This document shows positions 53,661-64,000 of a stretch of 64,000 nucleotides of DNA, piece after piece. The stretch spans positions 29,021 through 93,020 of the forward strand of contig JBBHKE010000169.1 of the NCBI GenBank assembly GCA_037447655.1, in the 5' to 3' direction. How positions within the stretch are numbered: position 1 is the first letter of the stretch; every line of letters begins with the position of its first letter. Source of the stretch: Zygnema cylindricum. Its lineage: Eukaryota; Streptophyta; Zygnematophyceae; Zygnematales; Zygnemataceae. A program made the position numbers and the translations under genes. Below the pieces are notes generated by a model. The model was given only the letters and a program-made list of their open reading frames with translations, was not told the DNA's origin and searched no databases.

Positions 53661-54728
53661 TGTAGAAATTGAAGGTTTTTTTAGTATTTTCTAGGTCTAA
53701 AATATAATGTAGAAAAGAAGGCGAGGCAATCTGCCTCTAACTCCTCTCTTCAACTCCCACACTTGTTGCAGCCACTGAAAGTTGGAGAGGAAGCTAGAGC
53801 CATGGCTACCTAGGCTATCCAGAGGTTTACGGGTAATAGATTATTTGATTTACGGATTAGTAGTTTCTTTACTAAAAATTTAGGTGTCAAATCGAGGATT
53901 TGATCCTGGTACCTGCCGTCCGATAAAGCCGCTGAGAGGCGTTAGCCTTATCCATTACGTCTAGGACTAAAGTTACATAGTATACGGTTTGTTAATTATT
54001 TAAATGTTGCCACGTAGGAAAATTCATTTAACAACAACTGTTTACGGGATACATAGATTAAGTTATGTAAAAGTACAGATTATGGTTTGGATAGGAAACG
54101 AGTACCGCGCATTTGTTTCTTTAAACGAAACAAATATCGCGCAAGTATTTATGACGGCTACGATTAAAATCTGCATTCAATCGGACGGCCGAGAAGAATG
54201 CCGAGATCACGGAAGAGAATCTCGGCGGTTTGTGGTCATTGCCACATCTGATGACACGTGGCACAACTACATTGGATTGCGGCATCTCCGAGGATTACGG
54301 GACCGAATTCGAATATGACATGTGTCGACATTTAGGCCATGTCGTACTATATTCGTACTGAAAGTACAATGGCAGCTGTACTTTTGTGTACGGTAGTGTA
54401 ATATAATTGGTGTCGTACATCAGTACATAGAGTTTTAGGTAAAGATAGGACCTAGAAAAAAATTGGTAGATAAACCCTCTCTCCTAGAGAGATTCTGTAC
54501 AAAAGGTCAACTTTGACCCTCCATAACTTACTGCTCACGGGAGCAAATTCGGAGATTATTTTTGCTATCCACTCAGGGGAGTCTTGCCTTTACACGGGTG
54601 AAGGCAGTCAGAGTTTTTTTTAGCCATGGCGGCAGTTATTCTTACCGAAACACAAAAGGGTCATGGTTATCCTAGAGGCTTAGTGTGAGTTGCCAACTCT
54701 GAGGACCTATGGAGGTCTCAGAGTTGTA
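53661..54728 (+). repeat. 5' LTR of H
   Basis: Starts TGTAGAAATTG, ends GAGTTGTA and is followed by the primer site. It has an antisense tRNA-like block and a partly kept GTAC hairpin near 54365. Confidence 0.9.
53893..53963 (-). other. tRNA-like block in the H 5' LTR, antisense
   Basis: Minus strand: ATGGATAAGGC, then AGGATCAAATCCT with a short perfect T-stem. Confidence 0.6.
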
Positions 54729-54743
54729 GGTTATAGGCCCACC
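54729..54743 (+). promoter_or_regulatory. Primer binding site of H
   Basis: GGTTATAGGCCCACC: one base differs from the A2 and C site. Confidence 0.72.
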
Positions 54744-54750
54744 ATCTAGG

Positions 54751-55860
54751 GTGCCCATATTGAATGGAGCTGGCTTTATATACGGGGAAAGTATGGTGAC
54801 ACGAGCTCTTTGTGAAAAACGGTTTTTGGGAATAGTGAGTGGACGGGTGAGGCGTCCATCAAGTCTTCGGATACCTCTAGGGTTTACAGGAGGCAGATTC
54901 ACTAAAAATGCAGATCCATCCTCAACGGAGGAGAGAAAGGAAGGGGAGGTGGTGGACAAAGGAAAGGAGAAGGAGACGGTCACACTAATAGCAACTGGTT
55001 CAGCATCCATTTCACCTATTCCGAGGAACGAGGAGAATGATATCGATACCTGGGACTACAACAATATGGCGGCTAAGCACTTCATTCTCCGCCATCTTAC
55101 TCAAGGGCTTGCATCTCCCCATTTGCAAGTAGAGAGGGCATCCGATCTTTGGGTGGCTCTCATAGAGATGTAGCAAAGTGTACGATTCAACAACAACAGT
55201 TGGCTGATCAGAAAATTAAGGAGTATGTATACAAAGGGGGGAAGATGTTGGATTTTTGTAATGAGCTTGCTACACTTTTTATGGAACTCGAGAGTGTTGG
55301 AAAAGTATTTAGCGAAAAAGAAAAGGTTAAGTGTTTACTGATGAAGTTACCCGATGAGTTCGAAAACATAGTCAACCGTGTGCAGTACTTGGAGGACTGA
55401 AGGTGGATTTGGTATTCAGTGGTAGGAATGATTCTCGTTCGGGAGAATACGATTGAGATCCGAAGGGGAGGAAAGAGTGGGCAAGCTTTGGCAGCTGGGA
55501 CCAATTGGAGGAATAATGATTCCAAGAAACAGGTTGGAAATTATCAAGGGGAGGGGCAGAAAAATCAGACCGAAGAGTTTGGACCAAGGAATCCCAAGGG
55601 TTTGTGCCATTTTAGTAAAAAACCCCGGCACTATATGGCTAAATGCACTAAGTTAACCGAGCTGCGGTTAAAGGAGTGGCAGACCGGTGGAACCCGGTGA
55701 GGAAAGAAAAAGGCCTTTGTGACACAAGTACACGAGGCGGAATCCGGGGACAAGGACGATGAACTCTTTTTGGATGAGGTGTTGGAAGCGAAAAACGAGG
55801 TCAGAATTCCATAAAAGCAAAAATGTGCTTTCGGTGGATTGAAAGGTGAAGCAGGCTAGA
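54751..55860 (+). pseudogene. Element H: gag
   Basis: Blocks HFILRHLTQGLASPHLQ, QQQLADQKIKEYVYKGGKML and MKLPDEFENIVNRVQ, and a damaged knuckle CHFSKKPRHYMAKC (second Cys lost). It is broken near 55172, 55399 and 55698. The TAG at the gag/protease junction (55857-55859) is at the same codon as in A2. Confidence 0.87.
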
Positions 55861-57045
55861 TAGTAGAGTTTGGTGCATCCATGCACATTTGTAAAGATAA
55901 ACACCTGTTCACTAAGATAAGAAAGATTCCCACCGTAGAGATAGAGTAAGCGGATGGGAGGATAGTCACTACTACTCTTGTAGGATCGGTAGATCTAAAA
56001 GTGTTAGTACAAGGAAAGACATCTATAGTTACATTCTCCAATGCATTGTTTATTGCGGAGCTGAACAAAAACCTCATCTCTACATCTGTATTAGATGATA
56101 AGGGTTTTGATACTAGCACTAGGAAAGGAGTCTTTACTGTTAGTTTTGAGGAAAAAGTTTATTTCACCGCTGAAAAAGGTAGCCAAGGGATGTTTAGGCT
56201 GATTTTAAGCAATGAAAAGAAGAAACTATATTATTTTGGTGTTCATGATATAATGTTGTGGCATAAGAGGCTTGGGCATGTGAGTCTAGATAAGTTAAGG
56301 AGATGAAAAAGATGGGAGTAGTGGAAGGAATTTAGTTCAGTGAGAGTGAGAATCTAAGTGATTGTAGTGGATGTGCTCAAGGTAAAATACACAGGTTACC
56401 TTTCCCAAAAAATGCCACCTATAAGGGAGAAAAGATTCTAGATTTAGTACACACAGATATTTGGGGGCCAGCGAGAGTGCCATCACCTGGGGTGAAGAGA
56501 TTTATGATGACTATCACCGATGATTGGTCTCGATATTCTAGGGTGTATTTTTTGAAATATAAGTCAAAGGCTCAGGAATGTTTTACACAATATAAAGCAT
56601 AGAGTGAAAAACTCCATGAAACCTCAATCAAGAGAGTAAGGAGTGACAATAGTGGAGAGTATACCTCAAACCAATTTGAGGATTTTTTTAGAGAAGATGG
56701 AGTGCAACACCAAAAGACAGTTTTTGAAAATCATGAGGAAAATGGTGTAGCTGAACGATTAAATAGAACACTGAGTGATAGTGCTAGCAGTATGCTGTCA
56801 GATAAGAAGATAAAAAAAAGTTTTGGGCCGAAGTTATGAATTGTGCAAATTATCTCAAGAATATAGTTCCTACTTCAGCTATGAAAGGCCAAACACTTTA
56901 TGAGAGATGGACCGGCCGGAAACCAGGCATATCTCACTTCAAGGTTTTGGGCAGTCAAGTATTCAGTCTAGATACAGATTGGTCTAATTGGAAGCTAGAT
57001 CCTAAAAGAAAACCGAGATACTTATTAGGATATGATTTGGATGTT
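55861..57045 (+). pseudogene. Element H: protease, pre-integrase and integrase
   Basis: Decayed protease (FGASMHIC in place of DSGAS), then LWHKRLGHVSLDKLRR, CAQGKIHRLPFPK, HTDIWGPARVPS, LNRTLSDSASSML and PYERWTGRKPG-type blocks in several frames. It stops abruptly at about 57045, where minus-strand integrase sequence of J begins. Confidence 0.87.
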
Positions 57046-57661
57046 ATCCCTCATCTCTCAAATATTCCTCAAACTCGTTAGAGGTATATTCCCCCCCATT
57101 ATCACTCATTATCCTCTTAATGGGGGTTTCATGCAACTTCTCACTCCAAGCTTTATATTTTTTGAAGTAAGTTGATGCTTCAGACTTTGTTTTCAGAAAG
57201 TAGACTCTCGAGTATCTAGAACAATCATCAGTTATTGTCATCATAAACCTCTTTTCTCCAACCGAAAGTACTTTTGCAGGTCCCCAAATATCTGTGTGGA
57301 CCTGATCTAACACTTTCTCACCTCTATATGTGGCGGCTTTGGGAAAGGGAAGTCTGTGAGCCTTACCTTGAGCACAACCAGTACAATCATCCATCATTTC
57401 ATTATCCCCAAACTGAATGCCATCTACTACCCCAAGGTTTTTCATTTCCCTTAACCTATTAAAATGCACATGCCCCAACCGCTTATGCCAAATCATCACC
57501 TTAAGAACACCAACATAGTAAGCATTCTTCTTTTCATTACTAAGGTTAAGCCTAAACATTCCTTGGCTACCCTTATCTGCTATGAAGTAAACTTCATCCC
57601 CATACTTAGTTGTAAAGACTCCCTTTCTAGTGAAGGTATCAAACTCTTTGTCATCTAACAC
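57046..57661 (-). pseudogene. Element J: pre-integrase and integrase N-terminal part
   Basis: The minus strand is open for 205 codons: IWHKRLGHVHFNRLREM, CAQGKAHRLPFPKAATYRGE, HTDIWGPAKVLS and SDNGGEYTSNEFEEYLRDEG. Integrase core Asp residues are kept. The frame ends at the junction with H. Confidence 0.92.
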
Positions 57662-57697
57662 AGACGTAGAGACTAGATTTTTACTCAGCTGAGGAAT

Positions 57698-59000
57698 TTA
57701 AAGTACATCAGAGAATGTAAGTATAGAAGTCTTTCCCTCCACTAAGACTTTCACATCTACTGATCCCACTAGATCTGTAGTAACCACTCTCCCATCCCCA
57801 TACTCTATCTTTACAGTAGGAATCTTTCTTAACTTAGTGAAAAGTTCTTTATCATGACACATATGCATGGATGCACCTGAGTCGATGATCCATCCTTCCT
57901 GTAGAGCTTTCTGGATTACTCCAAGGGCACACTTCTGCCTCGGAGGAATCTCTTTCTCCTCCAGACTCTCGTCAAAAAAAAACTCTCCATCCTCCTCAGA
58001 GGACTCATCCTCGGTTTCTGTTGACACTTTTGTAACCACAAGTGCCTTTTTCTTCCCTCCGAAAGAACCCCCTCCATGGTTCTCTTGGAGCCTCAGCCTT
58101 GATAGCTTCACATAATCTGCGATAAAGTGTCCCGGCTTTTTGTTATAATGACAAAGACCCTTTGGGGGCCTCTGTCCCCCAGAATGATCTCTTTCCCCTC
58201 TATAAGGTGTCTTCGGGTCCTTTCCCCATCGGTCCCCTCCTGCTGCTAGAGCTTGAATGCTCTTTCCTCCTCTCCTAATCTCCATTGTGTTTTCCTGCAG
58301 AAGTATCATCGTGACTACTGTGTTCCATTTCCATGAACTATCAGGCATTCCCTGTACTCGGTACACTATGTTTTCGAACTCATCTGGTAATTTCATGATA
58401 AGGGTGTTAACTTTCATTTTCATTGTACCTGTCGACCCAGCACTTTCCATTTCCATATACAAACAAAAAAGATCATTACAGTTATCTAACATCTTTCCTC
58501 CTTTGTAAATGAAACTCACTAGCTTTTGCACTGCCAACTGGAGCTCTTGAATAGTTCCAGCTCTATAAATCTCCACCAAACTCATCCATAACTCCTCGGC
58601 CTTATATATGTGAAGATGAGGAGTGGCCAAACCTTGTGAGGTGCCTCAGAATGAAATTTTGGCAGCCATGTTTACATCCTCCCACATTTGCGTATCGTTC
58701 TTCACGGTCTTCACGGTCGCCGCTCTCGATACTGTGGCAATTGGAGTGAGGGGTGTCTCCTTCCCTTTCCCTTTTTTGGAAACACTGCTGTCGCCATCAT
58801 CTGCCTCTTTTGCTGAGGCAACCGTTGTTGCAGGAAACCTTACACCCCCAAATCCTGGTGGAGTTCCCGAAGGTGGACGTTTCACTTGTCCACTTGCGAT
58901 ACCCCAATATCGTTTTTCACACAAAGCTCCCATCATCATGGCTTCCCAATAGATGAACCCAAATACATTGAAGGTGGGCACCCTAGAGGGTGGGCCCATA
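57698..59000 (-). pseudogene. Element J: gag and protease
   Basis: A minus-strand frame of 310 codons (58630-57698) with IYRAGTIQELQLAVQK, MKLPDEFENIVYRVQG, a knuckle CHYNKKPGHFIADY (two Cys lost) and protease WIIDSGASMHMC with DSG intact. The gag N-terminus lies in another frame at 59023-58646. Confidence 0.9.
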
Positions 59001-59003
59001 ACC
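58989..59003 (-). promoter_or_regulatory. Primer binding site of J
   Basis: On the minus strand GGTTATGGGCCCACC directly follows the LTR, as in A2 and C, although the LTR is of the D type. Confidence 0.8.
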
Positions 59004-60009
59004 TGCAATTTTGTGTCCTCCATTGGACCACTGAATACAGGAAGCCTCTAGATAGTATTTAACTAACCCAATTTAAGCCACAACCACTGCTGCCCAAGAA
59101 GGCAAGCTGACAATTTGACTGCACCCCTATGTAGCTTAGACTCTCTTGAGTCCGTAGCAAAAAGAATCACTGAAAAAGGCCAACTAGCCGATGAATTATG
59201 AGCTGGCAAAAATTCAAATTTATACAAGGCTCTCTTAGAGAGAGAGGTGTCTATCTACCAAAAATTTCCTAAGTCCTAAATATCTCTCACAAACCCTATC
59301 TACTAAAGTACGAACCAATCATATTACTGTAAAGTACAGAAAGGTACTACGGCCGATATCCTTTCTGTACGGCCGGTGTACGACAAGTCTACTGAGTGGA
59401 CGCGTGTCATTTTTCCACTCGTTCGTATATTCTCCGGAATTCTCGCGATCGAATGTCATCCTTCCACGCGGCGCCACGTCATGCCACGTCCATAAAATCC
59501 AAAGTGACCATTCCGCGATCTCGGCGATGACGTGCGCCGTCGGATTAAATCTGACATTAAATGTCGACCGTTTAAAACAAATGTATGTTTCATTTGTTTC
59601 GTGCGAAATGACGTTCGCACTAAACCTTAACAAGTTCTATGTTCGTTTCTTCCATATTTCAGTTTAATAATTTCAGTGTAATACAGTAATTTAAATATAA
59701 ATTAAACCCTATATCATCTAACGGACTTCTATGACAGACTGGTCAGAGCTAGTGGCTACGCCGCGCTCTACCGGTCGAGGGTTCGAGTCCTGCCGGGCTC
59801 AACCTTTTGTTGAGAGTGACTTAAGTCACTCTTTAGTCCTTCCTATAGAGCTGAGGCAGCCATGGCTCCATCGCTCTCTCTCTCCTTCAGTGACTACAAC
59901 AAGTATGGGGGAAAGAGAAAAGAGATGGAGGCAGGCTGCCATCATTTTCTATATATGTTTCCGTAATTTATTTTAGAACTAGAAAATACAAAAACTACTT
60001 ATTTCAACA
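59004..60009 (-). repeat. 5' LTR of J (D family)
   Basis: The plus-strand ends are TGCAATTTTGTG and ATTTCAACA. It is collinear with the LTRs of G and K and with the solo LTR at 32123. Confidence 0.9.
59719..59803 (+). other. tRNA-like block in the J LTR
   Basis: GACTGGTCAGAGCTAGTGGC, B-box GGTTCGAGTCC (full match), then AACCTTTT. Antisense to the LTR. The palindrome GAGTGACTTAAGTCACTC follows at 59814-59831. Confidence 0.67.
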
Positions 60010-60940
60010 GAGCCATGGCTACCTAGGCTATCCAGAGGTTTACCGGAAATAGATTAGTTGATTTACGGATTGGTAGTTTCTTTATTAAAAGGAAAGCTGT
60101 CAAATCCAAGATTTGATCCTGGTACCTGCCGTCCGATAAAGCCGCCCCTAGCCGAAGCCTTATCATTACGTCTAAGACTAAAGTTACATAGTGTAGGGTT
60201 TGTTAATTATTTAAATGTTGTCGCGTAGGATAATTCATTTAACGACAACTATTTACGGGATACATAGATTAAGTTATGTAAAAGTACGGATTACGGTTTG
60301 GATAGGAAACGAGTACCACGCATTTGTTTCTTAAAACGAAAAAAATATCGCGCAAGTATTTATGACGGCTACGATTGAAATATGCATTCAATCAGACGGC
60401 TGAGAAGAATGCCGAGATCATGGAAGAGAATCTTGGCGGTTTGTGGTCATTGCCACATCGGATGACACGTGGCACAACTACATTGGATCGCGGCATCTCT
60501 GGGGATTACAGAACCGAATCCGGATATGACATGTGTCAACATTTAGGCCATTTCGTACTATATTCGTACAAAAAGTACATCGATAACGGTACTTTTGTGT
60601 ACGACAATGTAATATGATTGGTGTTGTACATCAGTAGATAGAGTTTTAGAGAGAGATACGACTTAGAAAAAAAGTGGTAGGTATGACCCTCTCTCCCAGA
60701 GAGATTCTATACAAAAGGTCAACTTTGACCCTCCATTACTTACTACTCAGGAGAGCAAATTTAGAGATTCTTTTTGCTATCGATTGAGGAGAGTCTTGCC
60801 TTTACACCGGTGAAGGCGGTTAGAGTAATTGTTTGCGAGGGTGGTAGTTATTCTTGCCGAAACACAAAGGGGTCAGGGTTATCCTAGAGGCTTCGTGTGA
60901 GCTGCCTACTCTGAGGACCAATAGAGGTCTCACAGTTGCA
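60010..60940 (+). repeat. 3' LTR of H, 5' end missing
   Basis: Starts inside the LTR at GAGCCATGGCTACC right after J and ends CACAGTTGCA. Confidence 0.87.
60103..60175 (-). other. tRNA-like block in the H 3' LTR, antisense
   Basis: The same block as at 53893 with more decay. GGATCAAATC is kept; the A-box side has lost a base. Confidence 0.5.
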
Positions 60941-60945
60941 ACCTT

Positions 60946-62735
60946 AATCCTTGATATCAAATCTGCCTCTAAGATCTTTCTTTAGACTAATGATTTTTTC
61001 CAAAGACATACTAAGCACAAACACATCATCCACATAAATTGCAATAAAAATGACACCATTCTCATCTTCAAACATATAGATATAATGGTCAGAGTTGATG
61101 CGGATATATCTGTGACCAGTGAGAAACTCATCTAGTTTCTTATTCCACTGTCGAGGAGCTTGCTTCAGTCCATATAAAGACTTTATGAGCCTGCAGACTT
61201 TGCTCTCTTCTCCTTCTTCCACAAACCCTTTGGGTTACCTCATGAAGATTTCTTCCTCTTACTCACCATTAAGAAAAGAAATCTTAATGTTCATCTGGTG
61301 TATTTCCACGTCTTGCGCTACTGCTAGACTGAGGAGAATCCTTACTGATGGGAACCGAACAACTGGAGCAAAGGTCTCCTCATAGTCAATTCCCTCCTTT
61401 TGGGTGAACCCTTTCGCTACCAATCGAGCATTATATCTCTCAATGGTATTATCTAGTTTCTGTTTTAGTTTAAATACCCATTTAAACCTAATAGATTTTT
61501 CTGTCTGGAAGATAATCCGCTAGCTCCTAAGTATTTGCTTCCATGATGTAGGCCATCTCATCATTTATGGCTCTAATCCATCTTTCTTTCTCCGGACTAT
61601 TCACAGCCTCCGAGTAACACTGAGGCTCATCTGGGTGAGTTAGTTTAGTTACGTTATGAGCGGCCTGTTTTTCCTGTATTCTTTTGCTACTCCTTCTCTC
61701 TCCCTCAAACTTCGAAGCTGGAATGGATGGAAGTCTTGGATTTATCCTCAGTGTCTCATGGGCTCCCGTGTCCATAGAAGGCGGTTCTGGTCCCACGTCT
61801 TCTATCTCCTCCAAGTCCATAGGGGTATGTGAGGTTTCTGGTGAGTCTCTTGTATCTCCAATCTCCCCTGAATCTAATATCACAGTTTCACTCATGTCTC
61901 TTTCGGGAACGACCAAGTTCTCCTCACTTTTGGACTCAAATCTGATTCTCATCTTCTCTGTATATTTGAATGAGTCAAATGACTTCCCTTCATCCATGAC
62001 AACTAGGTGTTTGAGCAGAATGATATCTTTCTTTGCTAAGTAATAGACCCTATATCCCTTAACATCCTCATCATATCCCAGAAAATATCTAAGTTTTCCC
62101 TTAGCGTCTAGTTTCCAATTTTTCCTATTCGTGTCAAGACTGTAAACTTGGCTATCGAATACTTTAAGGTGTGAGATATCTGGTTTCCTTCCAACCCATC
62201 TCTCATAAGGTATTACTCCCTTTACAACTCAGGTGAGGACTCTATTCTCAATGTAGTTGGCACAGTTCATTGCTTCTGCCCAAAATCTCATTCCTATTTT
62301 CTTGTTGGCCAACATACTGCATGCACTATCTCCTAGTGTTCGATTCAACCTCTCATCTACCCCATTTTGTTCCGGGTTATATGGTACAGTTTTCTGGTTT
62401 TGCCTCCCTCATCTCTCAGATATTCCTCAAACTGGTTAGAGGTATATTCCCCCCCATTATCACTCCTTATCCTCTTAAAAGGGGTTTCATGCAACTTCTC
62501 ACTCCAGGCTTTATATTCTTTGAAGTAAGTTGATGCTTCAGACTTTGTTTCTAGAAAGTAGACTCTAGAGTATCTAGACTAGTCATCGGTTATTTTCATC
62601 ATAAACCTCTTCCCTCCAACAGAAGTTACTTTTGCAAGTCTCCAAATATCTGTGTGAACCAAATCTAATACTTTCTCACCTCTATATATGGCGGCTTTGG
62701 GAAAAAGAAGTCTGTGAGCCTTCCCTTGAGCACAA
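60946..62735 (-). pseudogene. Element G: integrase end, linker and reverse transcriptase start
   Basis: On the minus strand, RT blocks SLYGLKQAPRQWNKKLDEF and YVDD (near 61030-61041; frame 61222-60944), the linker with RRSSKRIQEKQ and HPDEPQCYSEAVNS (61997-61527), MDEGKSFDSFKYTEKM, and integrase blocks to CAQGKAHRL near 62735. Many shifts. The integrase N-terminal part lies beyond K, outside the window. Confidence 0.88.
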
Positions 62736-63731
62736 TGCAATTTTGGGTCCCCCATTTCGATCAGAGTTGAGGAAGCCTTTTTGTATTTCTTAACCAGCTC
62801 ACTTTCAACTAGAGCAACTGCAACCCAAGCAAACAAATAGATAATCTGATTGCACCCCTGTGCAGTCTTGACACCCTTGAGTCCACAGCAAGAAAAATCA
62901 CTGAAAACGCCTAACGAAACGATTAATTATGGAGTGGCCAAGATGCCAATATTTATACAAGCTTGTTGGGAGAGAGGCGGCTACCTTCCCAATCCACTAA
63001 GTCCTAAACCCTCTCACAACTCCTATCTATTGAGGTACGGATCAAATCAGAAGACTGTACAATACAGAAAGGTACTACAACCGATGTACTTTCTGTACGG
63101 CCTGTGTACGACTAGGCCATCGAGTGGACGACTGTCTCCTTCGAACTTGTCCTCATATTCTCCAAGATTTCCTCTTCTCAATGACATCGTGCCACGTGTC
63201 GCCAGGTCATGTCACGACCGAAAATCGCCAAGGCGGCCATTCCGCGATCTCGACTATGGTGCAGGCCGTTGGATCAAAAGTAGCTTTAACGACAGCCGTT
63301 CAAAAACAAATGTCTGGTACATTTGTTTCGTGCGCACTGAAAACTCCAACTAGTTTCTATGTATTCTATTTGTAATTCCGTTAATTGGATTAGTTGCCTA
63401 TCTATTGTTTAAATAGCTATGAAACCCTATGCATCTAACGGAAAACTACGACAGACTGGTAAGGGTTGACGGCTACGCCTCGCCCTACCGGTTGGAGGTT
63501 CGAGTCCTGCCGGACTCAACCTTTTTGGTTGAGAGTGACTTAGGTCACTCTTAAGCCCTGCCTAAGGAGCTAAGGCAGCCATGGCTCCACCGCCCTCTCT
63601 CTGTTTTAGTGACTATATCAAGTATGGGGGCTAGAGAGAGAAGGTGGAGGCAGGCTGCCTGTACTTTCCTCGTTTTTTTTATTTTAATTAAGAATTAGAA
63701 AATACCTCCCCTAAATCTAGTGATTTCAACA
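62736..63731 (-). repeat. 3' LTR of K (D family)
   Basis: The plus-strand ends are TGCAATTTTGGG and GATTTCAACA, next to CTCCCCTTATTTTCTAG, the reversed polypurine tract. Confidence 0.88.
63436..63522 (+). other. tRNA-like block in the K LTR
   Basis: GACTGGTAAGGGTTGACGGC, B-box GGTTCGAGTCC (full match), then a run of five T. The palindrome-like GAGTGAC...GTCACTC follows at 63533-63550. Confidence 0.65.
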
Positions 63732-63783
63732 CTCCCCTTATTTTCTAGTCTAATTTTAGTTTCTCTTTTAGTCCACACTTTTC

Positions 63784-64000
63784 TTACCAATACTTTAGCT
63801 TGGGAGATGGCACAGGCTTTGTCATCATATCAGCCACCATTTCCCCATCACTCCTAAACACCAAATTAACAATTTTATTTTCTACCTTTTCCCTCACAAA
63901 ACTCAATCTAATGTCCATATGTTTAGCTTTGAAATGATGTTTTGGATTGGTTGCAATTGCAATTGCAGCCTGATTATCACAAAACACTTCATGCACTCCC
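63784..64000 (-). pseudogene. Element K: RNase H end (partial, runs off the window)
   Basis: Minus strand: EVFCDNQAAIAIATNPKHHF, HMDIRLSFVREKVENK and MVADMMTKPVPSPKL. The frame is open in what is visible, so K may be less damaged than its neighbours. Confidence 0.9.

Larger units (their letters stand above)
57046..60009 (-). mobile_element. Copia element J (minus), 5' half only
   Basis: The 5' LTR is 59004-60009, followed on the minus strand by primer site, gag, protease and integrase up to about 57046. RT, RNase H and the 3' LTR are missing. It lies in the 3' LTR of H. Confidence 0.85.
53661..60940 (+). mobile_element. Copia element H (plus), internally deleted and split by J
   Basis: The 5' LTR is 53661-54728. 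Internal sequence runs to about 57045, and the remaining part of the 3' LTR is 60010-60940. The flanking bases ACCTA (53656-53660) and ACCTT (60941-60945) form a target duplication with one change, inside element G. The RT and RNase H regions of H are gone. Confidence 0.82.
51740..62735 (-). mobile_element. Copia element G (minus), split by H and K
   Basis: The 3' LTR is 51740-52743. Internal parts are 52744-53660 and 60946-62735. Element H separates the two internal parts at the RT block GRFDIKD/GEAKYILG, and K cuts the integrase at 62736. The 5' end is outside the window. Confidence 0.85.
62736..64000 (-). mobile_element. Copia element K (minus), 3' end only
   Basis: The 3' LTR is 62736-63731, then internal sequence to the window end. 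It inserted into G, next to CACAA (62731-62735). The other end is outside the window. Confidence 0.85.

Overview
The window is a transposon-rich piece of a nuclear genome from a photosynthetic eukaryote, most likely of the green lineage. This rests on spliceosomal introns, an ABCG half-transporter gene, dense Ty1/copia retrotransposons and a nuclear fragment of the photosystem I gene psaF. The psaF fragment ends in a VSPR-type tail, which I associate with green algae rather than land plants. There are no prokaryotic operons, CRISPR arrays or rRNA genes. One 10-N assembly gap lies at 26666-26675.

Layout. (1) 1-5695: 3' parts of two copia elements; E1 sits inside E2. (2) 5696-11935: no host gene recognised. 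It holds an LTR-like start, a PIF/Harbinger-like element, a hAT-like MITE, a cluster of TA-flanked mariner-like MITEs, a segmental duplication and an AT microsatellite. (3) 11941-19460: eleven exons of an ABCG half-transporter. Every splice phase closes, but the last exon is not found. Its introns carry CT tracts, a partial exon copy, a copy of an exon junction and a tRNA-derived SINE-like unit. (4) 19800-48030: a hairpin minisatellite, then a large inverted repeat (arms 20135-21885 and 22565-23540 plus 47160-48030). The inverted repeat is split by copia element B (23541-47154, minus strand, target duplication CCTCT). B itself contains two opposed copia elements: A2 (29041-36544, plus, GCATT) and C (37188-46063, minus, GAAAC). 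A2 carries a solo LTR (32123-33172, AGGTT). Each LTR of C carries a solo LTR of a further family. (5) 48478-48771: the C-terminal part of psaF (minus), followed by more MITE relics. (6) 51740-64000: a second nest. Element G (minus) is split by H (plus) and K (minus), and H is in turn split by J (minus), with a deletion joining H and J.

The copia elements of the main lineage (E1, E2, A2, C, H, G, J, K) share three features. They have roughly 1-kb LTRs with TG-type ends and a purine tract just before the 3' LTR. Where the 5' internal end is visible (A2, C, H, J), a primer binding site matches the anticodon region of initiator tRNA-Met, as in half-tRNA priming. In every LTR examined (12 copies) there is a tRNA-like block with Pol III A/B-box motifs, always antisense to the LTR. 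This last feature is the most unusual signal in the window. Almost all retrotransposon reading frames are broken. The only host genes I can support are the ABCG gene and the psaF fragment, and both look truncated.
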